Source: an uncultured Pelagibacteraceae bacterium (GTDB lineage: Bacteria > Pseudomonadota > Alphaproteobacteria > Pelagibacterales > Pelagibacteraceae). From it: a stretch of 60,508 bases of DNA. The stretch spans positions 1 through 60,508 of the forward strand of contig CACNJC010000005.1 in assembly GCA_902620585.1 (NCBI GenBank), in the 5' to 3' direction. Position 1 is the stretch's first letter, and every line of letters begins with the position of its first letter. The notes beneath the pieces were generated by a model. It worked only from the letters and a program-made list of their open reading frames with translations. It had not been told where the DNA came from and did not search any database. The position numbers and the translations under genes are program-made. Positions 25,049 through 32,955 of the stretch are shown here, piece by piece.

Positions 25049-26522
25049 TGGTATTTTCTTTAACAAAATTATTAGCAGCTCTAAAAATTTTCAATTTTCT
25101 TTCTTTGTTCATTTTTTCAGAAATTCTTACCATCATTGCAAGACGTGGATTTTTTAAAAAGAATTTTTTATGTCTATCTATAAATTTCCAATACAAACCA
25201 TCCATCACATCACACCAAGGACCTTTTTTGAAATGCATCATCTTTAAAAAATAGCTTGAACCGCAGATATATGGTTTTGTAGCAAATATTCCACCATCAC
25301 TAAACAATCCCATACCATACACATTAGGTGCCATTACCCAGTCAGAAGAATCCACAAACATCTCCATAAACCATTTGTAAACTTGTTTTGGATTTATTTC
25401 ACACAGGTTCATGATATTAGCTAAAATCATTAATCTTTCTATGTGATGAGACCAACCATAGTTTCTGGCATTATTAATTGCATGGTCTAACGGGTCTAAA
25501 CCTGTATTACCATCATACCAAGATTTTTTCATTTTTCTTTTATGATTGAAAAAATTCGTTTTACTTAACCGATCATCGTAGTTCTGATAAATTCCCCTCA
25601 TAAATTCTCTCCAACCAATGATCTGTCTTATATAACCCTCTAAAGAATTTATAGGAACCTTACTTTCAATTTTTCTTAACTTTTCAACTATTTCTTCAGG
25701 CGTAATTAAACCTAAGTTTATTAAAGGACTAAGGGCGCTATGAAATACTATATTAGATCGATCTGTTACAGCATCTTCATAATCCCCAAAGAGTTTTATT
25801 CTTTCTTTAAAAAATTCATCCAGCCATTTATTCGTATCTTTTCTAGTTGTTGGAAACCAAAATTTATCAGTGTTTCCTTGGTGATCTTTAAAGTTAGAAT
25901 TTATAAATTTTTTAAGGCTAGCAGTATCTTTGGTTTCCTTTATTACTGAAATTTTTGGAATTTTAATATCATTGGGTAATTTTTTTCTATTATCTTCATC
26001 GAAGCTCCACTTGTTTCCTTTCGGACTTCCATTTTTATTCATTAATAAATTCATTTTTGCTCTTACAATTTTATAGAAGTTAGCCATAAAAGGACGTTTG
26101 TTTTTTGAAAGATAGTTTTTAAATTCTTGCCTATCCATTAAAAACATTGGAGATTTTACCTGGTTTATTTTTAATGCATTTTTTCTACTTAAGTTTAATA
26201 TTCTTTTTTCAAAGAATTTGTCTTCTATTTCAAAAAAAGAAATTTCCTTTATTTTCTTCTCTTTAATAGTTTTTTCTAATTTTTTTTCATAGGGTAATTT
26301 AAAATCTTTATTTATATCTTTGTAAATTACATTGAAATTTTTCGATTTTAGCTCATCCTTGAAAGATCTCATTGAAGATAAAAATAGCAGTATTTTCAAT
26401 TTATGGTGTTTTTCAAAAGTGCATAATTCGTAATCTTCAGCCATAAAAAAGCTATGATCTTTATAGTCAGAAAGATATTTTGGGTTAAATAACTGATTTC
26501 CTAAAATTACAAAAAGCTTCAT
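25041..26522 (-). CDS. Cryptochrome/photolyase-related protein (PhrB/FeS-BCP type)
   Basis: This protein of about 493 residues fits the bacterial (6-4) photolyase/cryptochrome group (COG3046). It has N-terminal KLFVILGNQLF, EGYIRQIIGWREFMRGIYQ, the helical FAD region GWSHHIERLMILANIMN, FVDSSDWVMAPNVYGMG and GLYWKF. Members repair UV photoproducts or act in light sensing using FAD. The loop that normally carries a YCxxC pair for the 4Fe-4S cluster appears shortened (KMMHFKKGPWCDVMDGLYW, about residues 427-445), leaving one of those cysteines. I start at the ATG at 26522 rather than the TTG at 26531. It is first in a leftward photolyase-DCC-DUF2256 string. Confidence 0.88.
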   Translation of the reverse strand: MKLFVILGNQLFNPKYLSDYKDHSFFMAEDYELCTFEKHHKLKILLFLSSMRSFKDELKSKNFNVIYKDINKDFKLPYEKKLEKTIKEKKIKEISFFEIEDKFFEKRILNLSRKNALKINQVKSPMFLMDRQEFKNYLSKNKRPFMANFYKIVRAKMNLLMNKNGSPKGNKWSFDEDNRKKLPNDIKIPKISVIKETKDTASLKKFINSNFKDHQGNTDKFWFPTTRKDTNKWLDEFFKERIKLFGDYEDAVTDRSNIVFHSALSPLINLGLITPEEIVEKLRKIESKVPINSLEGYIRQIIGWREFMRGIYQNYDDRLSKTNFFNHKRKMKKSWYDGNTGLDPLDHAINNARNYGWSHHIERLMILANIMNLCEINPKQVYKWFMEMFVDSSDWVMAPNVYGMGLFSDGGIFATKPYICGSSYFLKMMHFKKGPWCDVMDGLYWKFIDRHKKFFLKNPRLAMMVRISEKMNKERKLKIFRAANNFVKENTNG

Positions 26523-26606
26523 AGATAACAAAATACATATTTTACTAATATTTTACACGCGTCATTAAATGCATGTAAATAACCCTTAATAATGTTATTT
26601 TTGATT

Positions 26607-27317
26607 ATGAAAAAAGTAATTTTAGGTGCAACCGGTTCAATAGGATCTTCTTTAGCAAAAAAGCTTGTAGAGAACGGAGATCAAGTTCATTTAGTAGGAA
26701 GAGAGGAAGCCAGCTTATCAAGTTTAGCTAGTGAGTTAAATTCCTCATTTACAATCTGTGATGTCCTAGAAGAAAATTTTTGTGAAAAATTAACAAATGA
26801 TCTTAAAGATGAGCCAATTGATGGTTTGGCTTTTTGCATAGGATCAATTGATCTTAAACCTTTAAAGTTGACAAAAAAAAGTGACTTTATGCAGTCATTT
26901 AATTTGAACTTAGTTTCTGCTACCGAAGTAATTCGATCTTTAGCAGATAATTTAAAAAAAAATAAAGGTTCAATTGTTTTATTTTCAACCGTTGCAGTCA
27001 GACAAGGTTTTCCTAATCATGCGATCGTTTCTTCTGCTAAAGGTGCTATCGAAGGTTTAACTTTAGCTTTAGCAGCTGAGTTTGCTCCGAATGTAAGGGT
27101 AAATTGTATCGCTCCAAGTTTAACTAATTCAAAAATGTCTAATTTTTTACTTAAAAATGAAAAAGTTGCAGATGGCATAGCTAAAATGCACCCACTTAAA
27201 AGAATTGGCGAAGGTAGTGATACAGCATCAGTAGCAAGATTTTTATTAACTAAAGAAAGCTCATGGATTACTGGTCAAGTCGTCGGTGTTGATGGGGGAA
27301 GATCATCTGTCGCATAA
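26607..27317 (+). CDS. Short-chain dehydrogenase/reductase
   Basis: This SDR of about 236 residues has ILGATGSIGSSLAKKL (cofactor site), FCIGSID in the NNAG position, FSTVAVRQGFP and the late VNCIAPSLTNSKM and ITGQVVGVDGGRSS. The position usually held by catalytic Tyr (YxxxK) reads HAIVSSAKGAI, so Tyr appears to be absent though the Lys remains. Activity or substrate may be unusual. The ATG at 26607 places the cofactor motif at the usual distance. It is the right edge of the light-damage island. Confidence 0.85.
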   Translation: MKKVILGATGSIGSSLAKKLVENGDQVHLVGREEASLSSLASELNSSFTICDVLEENFCEKLTNDLKDEPIDGLAFCIGSIDLKPLKLTKKSDFMQSFNLNLVSATEVIRSLADNLKKNKGSIVLFSTVAVRQGFPNHAIVSSAKGAIEGLTLALAAEFAPNVRVNCIAPSLTNSKMSNFLLKNEKVADGIAKMHPLKRIGEGSDTASVARFLLTKESSWITGQVVGVDGGRSSVA

Positions 27318-27348
27318 CAATTATTCTGAAAATGGTTACATAAAAACA

Positions 27349-27849
27349 ATGAAAAAAATATTAATTTTAATTTCGAGTATTCTAATAAGCACTAGTTTGA
27401 TGGCTGCTGGAGGTGATGGTGGCGGTAGTAGCAGCGGTAACGGTGACTCTAACGTATCTCTATACGATGACGCAGTAAAGTTAGTTAAAAGAGCTGGAAA
27501 ATTAGAGAAAAAGGAAAAAACAGAAAAAGCAAAAAAACTTTATTCTCAAGCATTCAAAAAATTAGAGAAAGCTTACAAATCAGATAAAAAAAATCCGGAT
27601 GTATTAAATTACATGGGATTTACTTCAAGAAAAATTGGAAATTTTGAAAAAGCAGAAGAATTTTATTTAAAAGGCTTAGGGATAAAACCAAATCATAATG
27701 GTATTAACGAGTATCTTGGAGAACTTTATGTTCAAACAAACCGTATTGATAAAGCTAATGAAAGACTAGAAGTTTTAAAAGGATGCAATTGTGAAGAATA
27801 TGGTGAACTTGAGTTGATAATTAAAACTCGGGGCACAAAAGTTTATTAA
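27349..27849 (+). CDS. Exported TPR-repeat protein
   Basis: This 166-residue protein has a signal peptide (MKKILILISSILISTSLMAAG) followed by a Gly/Ser/Asp-rich linker. Two to three tetratricopeptide repeats lie at about residues 80-150 (PDVLNYMGFTSRKIGNFEKAEEFY, then IKPNHNGINEYLGELYVQ). TPR domains mediate protein contacts, and the partner is unknown. A CNCEEYG pair near the end may bind metal or form a disulfide. The 3' end overlaps the convergent DUF2237 gene by 4 bases. Confidence 0.78.
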   Translation: MKKILILISSILISTSLMAAGGDGGGSSSGNGDSNVSLYDDAVKLVKRAGKLEKKEKTEKAKKLYSQAFKKLEKAYKSDKKNPDVLNYMGFTSRKIGNFEKAEEFYLKGLGIKPNHNGINEYLGELYVQTNRIDKANERLEVLKGCNCEEYGELELIIKTRGTKVY

Positions 27850-28223
27850 GATAAATCCACAGCAAATTTTTTCAATTTTTCAAGCGGTATAAGTTCTAAA
27901 GTTTTTATATTTGTTTTTTTTAAAAAAATTGAGCAAGCAGCATCTTCATCGATGGCTCTTGCATACCAAGTGGCGCAAACGCACCAGCAATCACCATCTT
28001 TTAATCCTGGAAAACCAAATTCGGGATGCGGAGTAATTAAATCATTACCTACTTTTTTTGACCAAATTAAAAATTTATCTGTAACCTTAGCACAAACTGT
28101 GTGAGAACCTCCGTCATTTTTATCAGTATTACAGCATCCATCCCTAAACCATCCAGTTAGAGGATCATTAGAACATGTTTCTAAAGGTTCACCGAAAACA
28201 TTTTTTTGAACTTCATTATTCAT
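27846..28223 (-). CDS. DUF2237 family protein
   Basis: This 125-residue protein matches DUF2237: NVFGEPLETCSNDPLTGWFRDGCCNT, GSHTVCAKVT and the Cys-rich GDCWCVCATWYARA segment. It has eight Cys in all, suggesting metal or disulfide chemistry, but no function is established. It sits 8 bases after hisI and is probably co-transcribed with it. Confidence 0.9.
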   Translation of the reverse strand: MNNEVQKNVFGEPLETCSNDPLTGWFRDGCCNTDKNDGGSHTVCAKVTDKFLIWSKKVGNDLITPHPEFGFPGLKDGDCWCVCATWYARAIDEDAACSIFLKKTNIKTLELIPLEKLKKFAVDLS

Positions 28224-28231
28224 TTGTATAT

Positions 28232-28699
28232 TTATAATTTTGTTGGATTTGGTTGCCCTTTATAAACTTTCTTTGGATCAAATTTTTTTTCTTTTTCTTT
28301 AAACTCTAGTTCAATTTTTTCAGTATTATTTATTGGACCCAAAGGTATAGATCTATAAAAACAAGATTTATAACCCACATGACAACTAGCTCCATTTCCA
28401 ATATCAACAGACATCCACAGAGCATCTTGATCATCATCAATTCTCAAATCAATAACCTTTTGAGTAAACCCACTTGTTTTCCCTTTACGCCATAAAGCTT
28501 TTCTTGATCTACTCCAATAGTGTGCTTCTTTAGTTTCTATTGTTTTCTTTAAAGCTTCACTATTCATGAAGCCATGCATGAGCAATTCACCAGAGCTACT
28601 ATCTGTAGTCGTAACTGGAATAAGCCCATTATTATCAAACTTTGGTGAGAGAAATTTTCCCTCTTCTATCTCAAAAACACTCTCTCTTTTTTTAAACAT
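28232..28699 (-). CDS. hisI: Phosphoribosyl-AMP cyclohydrolase
   Basis: This 155-residue enzyme of histidine synthesis opens the purine ring of phosphoribosyl-AMP. Visible motifs are HGFMNSEALKKTIETKEAHYWSRSR, LWRKGKTSG and the metal-site DIGNGASCHVGYKSCFY. The fused HisE domain found in some bacteria is absent. I use the ATG at 28699, which starts near the usual family N-terminus. The gene is divergent from folE with a 51-base gap. Confidence 0.95.
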   Translation of the reverse strand: MFKKRESVFEIEEGKFLSPKFDNNGLIPVTTTDSSSGELLMHGFMNSEALKKTIETKEAHYWSRSRKALWRKGKTSGFTQKVIDLRIDDDQDALWMSVDIGNGASCHVGYKSCFYRSIPLGPINNTEKIELEFKEKEKKFDPKKVYKGQPNPTKL

Positions 28700-28750
28700 G
28701 GGCGTAAAATAGTGAAAAAAAGACAAAATAGCAATTTGCATTAATGAAAT

Positions 28751-29383
28751 ATGTCCTATAAAAATGAGCGCTATATGAAATTAGTTAAAGACATTGACAA
28801 ATCGGGTCAAAAAAAACATGAGGTTTCAGACAAACAAGCCGAAGAGGCCTTTAAGACTATTTTAACTTGGATTGGAGAAGACCCCAATAGAGAAGGCCTA
28901 TTAGAAACTCCAAAAAGAGTTGTAAAAGCATTTAAAGAATATTTTAAAGGATATCATCAAGACGGTAGTGCAGAATTATTAAAAACTTTTGGAGATGTTG
29001 AAGGTTACGATGATATGGTGGTTGAAAAAAATATTACTTTAGAAAGTCACTGTGAACATCATATGGCTCCAATTATAGGAGTTGTACATATAGCATATAT
29101 TCCAAACAAAAAAGTTGTTGGTCTAAGTAAACTTGCGAGAACGGTAGAGGTTTTTTCAAAAAGACTTCAAACGCAAGAAAGACTGACTATGCAAATTGCT
29201 AAAACTTTAATGAATGCGTTAAACGCAAAAGGTGTTGCTGTAACAATTGACGCCGCTCATCAATGTATGACTATGAGAGGTATTAAAAAAGAAAGAGCCA
29301 CTACTGTAACAAATTATTACTTAGGTACTTTCAAAGAAGATCTAAGTTATCAAAATAGATATTTGCGATATATTGCAAAATAA
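28751..29383 (+). CDS. folE: GTP cyclohydrolase I
   Basis: This 210-residue enzyme makes dihydroneopterin triphosphate, the first step of pterin/folate synthesis. It has the Zn site ESHCEHHMAPIIG, the GLSKLARTVEVFSKRLQTQE segment and AAHQCMTMRGI. The length and motifs are normal. It ends one base before the acuI start, so the two are co-transcribed. A CADD-type protein for the pABA branch of the same pathway lies at 43.3 kb. Confidence 0.97.
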   Translation: MSYKNERYMKLVKDIDKSGQKKHEVSDKQAEEAFKTILTWIGEDPNREGLLETPKRVVKAFKEYFKGYHQDGSAELLKTFGDVEGYDDMVVEKNITLESHCEHHMAPIIGVVHIAYIPNKKVVGLSKLARTVEVFSKRLQTQERLTMQIAKTLMNALNAKGVAVTIDAAHQCMTMRGIKKERATTVTNYYLGTFKEDLSYQNRYLRYIAK

Positions 29384-30385
29384 ATGTCAGAAAAATTCAA
29401 AGCAGTTGTAATTGATAATCAAAACGAAAAATTTACTAGAGAAATAAAAGAAATTAACAAAACAGATTTAAAAGACGGCAATGTATTAGTTAAGATTGAT
29501 TATTCAAGTTTAAATTATAAAGATGCTCTTATTTTAAACAATGGTGGAAAAATTGTAAGAAAATTTCCTTTTGTCCCAGGCATTGATTTTTCTGGCAAAG
29601 TTGTAGAAAGTGAAGATAGTAAATTTAAAAAAGACGATAATGTAATTTTAACAGGCTTTAGAGTAGGCGAAGCTTATTTCGGTGGGTTTGCTCAATATGC
29701 AAAAGTAGACTCAAATTTTTTAATAAAAACCCCTAAAGATTTAGACAATCATAAAGCAATGATGTTAGGCACAGCTGGTTTTACAGCTTTGTTATGTGCA
29801 TTTGCAGTAAAAGCAAGAGAAGAATTATTATTAGGTGAAAAAGTCAAAGATGTTTTAGTCACAGGAGCAACAGGCGGTGTTGGCAGTATAGCTGTAATGA
29901 TCCTTACTAAAATGGGTTACAACGTTCATGCAGTTACAGGTAAAAAAGACAAACATGAGTATCTTAAAAATCTTGGTGCACAAAATATTTTAGATAGAAA
30001 AGAATTTGAAGGAGAAAGTAAATTATTAGAAAAAGGTATTTGGGATGGAGTGGTAGACACAGTCGGAGGACCTGCTCTGACAAAAATATTTGCCCAAACA
30101 AAACCAACTGGAATTGTAGCAGCCTGTGGTAACGCTGGAGGCATTAAGATAAATACAACTGTCATGCCATTTATAATTAGAGGTGTTAAACTTTGGGGGA
30201 TCGACTCTTCAGCAGCATCAATAGTAAGGAGAGAATTTGTTTGGAATGAAGCCTCTAAACTTATTGATTTTGAAAAAATTAAGTCTTTTACAAATGAGCT
30301 TTCATTTAATGAGCTTTTAGATACCTATCCTAAACTTTTAAAAGGTGAATATTTCGGGAGAGCTATAGTAAATCCTAATAAATAA
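29384..30385 (+). CDS. acuI: Acryloyl-CoA reductase / YhdH-type oxidoreductase
   Basis: This 333-residue MDR-superfamily NADPH oxidoreductase shows YSSLNYKDALI, FPFVPGIDFSGKV, the cofactor motif VTGATGGVGSIAV and GIDSSAASIVRRE, close to E. coli YhdH/AcuI. AcuI reduces the toxic acryloyl-CoA formed during DMSP catabolism, a major carbon source for SAR11. It directly follows folE and precedes a LysR regulator, a plausible controller. The exact in vivo substrate is inferred from family and habitat. Confidence 0.9.
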   Translation: MSEKFKAVVIDNQNEKFTREIKEINKTDLKDGNVLVKIDYSSLNYKDALILNNGGKIVRKFPFVPGIDFSGKVVESEDSKFKKDDNVILTGFRVGEAYFGGFAQYAKVDSNFLIKTPKDLDNHKAMMLGTAGFTALLCAFAVKAREELLLGEKVKDVLVTGATGGVGSIAVMILTKMGYNVHAVTGKKDKHEYLKNLGAQNILDRKEFEGESKLLEKGIWDGVVDTVGGPALTKIFAQTKPTGIVAACGNAGGIKINTTVMPFIIRGVKLWGIDSSAASIVRREFVWNEASKLIDFEKIKSFTNELSFNELLDTYPKLLKGEYFGRAIVNPNK

Positions 30386-30401
30386 TTTATAAGTATATAT
30401 A

Positions 30402-31292
30402 ATGGATTGGGATAAATTAAAGATATTTCATACTGTTGCTGAAGCTTCAAGTTTTACAAAAGCTTCAACGATACTTAACTTAAGTCAATCAGCTATAAGC
30501 AGGCAAATTCAAGCATTAGAAAGCGATCTAAAAGTTCAACTTTTTGAACGCCATGCAAGAGGTTTAGTGTTAACAGAAAATGGAGAGTATCTCTTTAATT
30601 CTGCGCATGAAGTCATTTCTAAGTTGAAGGACGTTGAGTCAAATCTAATTGGACATAAAGATAAATTAAGTGGAAAACTCACGGTGACTACAGTTGTAAG
30701 TTTCGGAACTACTTGGCTAACACCTCGAATAAAAGAGTTTATGGATCTTCATCCAGAAATGGAAATTGAATTAATTTTTGATGATAAAGAACTAGATTTA
30801 GCTACGCGTCAAGCAGACGTTGCTATTAGAATGAGAAGACCCAAACAATTAAATTTAATTCAAAAAAAATTTGTAGATTTTAATTATCATATATATGGAT
30901 CAAATGAATATTTAGAAAAAAATGGTTACCCTAAATCTTTAAAAGATTTAGATAAGCATAAGTTTATAACTTATGGTAAAGGAGCTCCTTCTCCAGTTTA
31001 CAATCCAGATTGGGTATTAAAAATTGGTGCAAAAGATGGAAAAAAAAGAAAGTCTTTAATGAAAGTAAATAGTGTTTATGGTTTATTGTTAGCAGTGCAA
31101 AGTGGAGTAGGCTTGGCAGCTTTACCAGACTACATTGCGCATAATAAAAGCGGTATTACAAAAGTTTTACCAAATGAGCCTGGAAAACCAACCGAAACAC
31201 ACTTTGTTTACCCTGCCTCTTTGAAAAATAATGCAAGGTTAATTGCTTTTAGAAATTTTTTATTTAGTAAGGTAAATGAATGGAAATTTTAA
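30402..31292 (+). CDS. LysR-family transcriptional regulator
   Basis: This 296-residue regulator has an N-terminal winged HTH (LKIFHTVAEASSFTKASTILNLSQSAISRQIQALE) and a C-terminal periplasmic-binding-like effector domain. Its ligand is unknown. It lies 16 bases after acuI in the same direction and overlaps the site-2 protease gene by 13 bases, so it may regulate this string. Confidence 0.93.
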   Translation: MDWDKLKIFHTVAEASSFTKASTILNLSQSAISRQIQALESDLKVQLFERHARGLVLTENGEYLFNSAHEVISKLKDVESNLIGHKDKLSGKLTVTTVVSFGTTWLTPRIKEFMDLHPEMEIELIFDDKELDLATRQADVAIRMRRPKQLNLIQKKFVDFNYHIYGSNEYLEKNGYPKSLKDLDKHKFITYGKGAPSPVYNPDWVLKIGAKDGKKRKSLMKVNSVYGLLLAVQSGVGLAALPDYIAHNKSGITKVLPNEPGKPTETHFVYPASLKNNARLIAFRNFLFSKVNEWKF

Positions 31293-32395
31293 ATTTTATA
31301 GTCCCGTTTATAATATTATTAACTGTGGTTGTATTTATACATGAATATGGACATTATTATTTTGCTAAAAAATACGGAGTAGGAATAACAGATTTCTCTA
31401 TTGGTTTTGGTAAAGAAATCTTTGGTTTCACCGACAAATTGGGTACAAGATGGAAATTTTGTGCAGTACCATTAGGAGGTTATGTAAAATTTTTCGGTGA
31501 CAGAAATGTTTTTAGCCAAGCTGAACAAGAGGAATTACTTAAGAAATACAGCAAAGAAGATCAAAATAAACTTTTTGTGACAAAACCTTTATATCAGAGA
31601 TCATTAATTGTAGCTGCTGGCCCACTAGCAAATTTTGCTTTAGCTATATTGATTTTTTCTTTTATTTATATGTTTGCCGGTAAAGATTTTACTCCAGCTC
31701 AAATTCAAGAGGTTCAAAAAGATAGTCCTGCATATACTTCTGGAATAAAAAGCGGGGATATTATTTTATCGATAAACGATAAAAAAGTTAATAGCATATT
31801 AGATGTTTCCACCTACATTAATACCTCTGTTAATGAACTGATTGATATTAAAGTTTTAAGAAGTAGCAATGAACTAGATTTAAAAGTTAAGCCCGAAATT
31901 ATTAAAAGTGAAGACTCTCTTGGAAACAAAATCAATAAAAAAATAATTGGTATTAAAATAACACCTCTCAATGATGAATTTAATAGGCAAAGATTAGGCC
32001 CAGCAACCGCATTGTTTTATGCAGTTAAAGAAACTTGGTTCGTTACAAAAGCCTCTTTAGATTTTATATTGTCTATGTTCAAAGGAAAAGGCGATACCAC
32101 TCAGCTGGGCGGACCCATAAAGATTGCAAAAATCACTGGTCAAGTTGCCCAACATGGATTTATAGCCTTTTTGAGTATCATGGCTTATATTTCAATAAGC
32201 TTAGGATTTATAAACCTTTTCCCTATTCCACTTTTAGATGGCGGACATTTAATGTTTTATGCATTTGAAAAAGTTTTAGGAAGACCTTTGTCTCAAAAAA
32301 CTCAAGAAGGTTTTTTTCGAATCGGGCTCTTTTTGCTAGTTTCTTTAATGTTTTTCACCACATTTAACGACCTTAAGGATTTAGGCTTGTTTTAA
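31280..32395 (+). CDS. rseP: Site-2 zinc metalloprotease (RseP-like, M50)
   Basis: This 371-residue intramembrane protease has the first Zn motif HEYGHYYFAK at about residues 22-31 and the third-helix motif PIPLLDGGHLM near 318. One clear PDZ domain (KDSPAYTSGIKSGDIILSIND, about 144-164) lies between them. The E. coli enzyme has two PDZ domains. It may cleave anti-sigma factors. It is not next to bamA or dxr here, which is unusual for rseP. Confidence 0.9.
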   Translation: MEILNFIVPFIILLTVVVFIHEYGHYYFAKKYGVGITDFSIGFGKEIFGFTDKLGTRWKFCAVPLGGYVKFFGDRNVFSQAEQEELLKKYSKEDQNKLFVTKPLYQRSLIVAAGPLANFALAILIFSFIYMFAGKDFTPAQIQEVQKDSPAYTSGIKSGDIILSINDKKVNSILDVSTYINTSVNELIDIKVLRSSNELDLKVKPEIIKSEDSLGNKINKKIIGIKITPLNDEFNRQRLGPATALFYAVKETWFVTKASLDFILSMFKGKGDTTQLGGPIKIAKITGQVAQHGFIAFLSIMAYISISLGFINLFPIPLLDGGHLMFYAFEKVLGRPLSQKTQEGFFRIGLFLLVSLMFFTTFNDLKDLGLF

Positions 32396-32438
32396 GCCAC
32401 TTTTTAATATTAAAAAGATCAATAAAATCAAGCTTTTT

Positions 32439-32467
32439 TTGACACAATATATTGTGTTGATATTTAT
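32439..32467 (+). promoter_or_regulatory. Promoter with palindromic operator ahead of the HU gene
   Basis: TTGACA at 32439-32444 is a consensus -35 box, with ATTTAT at 32462-32467 as a possible -10 (17-base spacer; TATTTA one base earlier also fits). A perfect 16-bp palindrome, ACACAATATATTGTGT (32442-32457), overlaps the -35 box and spacer, where a bound dimer would block polymerase. Confidence 0.6.
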
Positions 32468-32539
32468 GTGAAACACTAAAAAAATGTTGATTTTGTTGGA
32501 TTTTTATAGAGATTAGAAATTAACCATAAGGGGCATAAA

Positions 32540-32815
32540 ATGAATAAAAAACAACTAGTAGCAAAAATATCGTCCACACTGGGTCAAAGTAAGGCTGATG
32601 CAGAAAGAACCTTTGATTCAATTACGACTATTATTTTAGATGCTTTAAAAAATGACGATACTGTCAAAATAGCTGGTTTTGGAACTTATAAAGTGGCAAA
32701 AAGAAAAGCTAGAGTAGGCAGAAACCCAAGAACGGGTGAGTCAATCCAAATTGCAGCATCTCAGAAAGTTAAGTTTTTACCCGCTAAAAGCTTAAAAGAA
32801 ATGTTTAATCGGTAA
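32540..32815 (+). CDS. hup: HU-family DNA-binding protein
   Basis: This 91-residue nucleoid protein has NKKQLVAKISSTLGQSKADAE at the N-terminus and the DNA-binding arm motif GRNPRTGESIQI at about residues 61-72. It has normal HU length. An AAGGGG ribosome-binding site lies 8 bases before the ATG. Unlike many alphaproteobacteria, hup is not next to lon here. An operator-bearing promoter precedes it and a long hairpin follows. Confidence 0.95.
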   Translation: MNKKQLVAKISSTLGQSKADAERTFDSITTIILDALKNDDTVKIAGFGTYKVAKRKARVGRNPRTGESIQIAASQKVKFLPAKSLKEMFNR

Positions 32816-32823
32816 ACGTTATT

Positions 32824-32859
32824 TTTAGCCCTTATTCAAAATGTTGAATAAGGGCTAAA
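32824..32859. terminator. Perfect 16-bp hairpin after the HU gene
   Basis: TTTAGCCCTTATTCAA (32824-32839) pairs perfectly with TTGAATAAGGGCTAAA (32844-32859) around the loop AATG. No T run follows on the plus strand, so it may be a 3'-end stability element or RNase-processed end rather than an intrinsic terminator. Confidence 0.65.
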
Positions 32860-32955
32860 CCACTTGCAAAAACTGCATACCTAATTTTAAGACATTACAG
32901 TTCTATTCTAATACCTAAAATTTTATAAGCACTTTTAAATTAACAAGGGAGTTTT

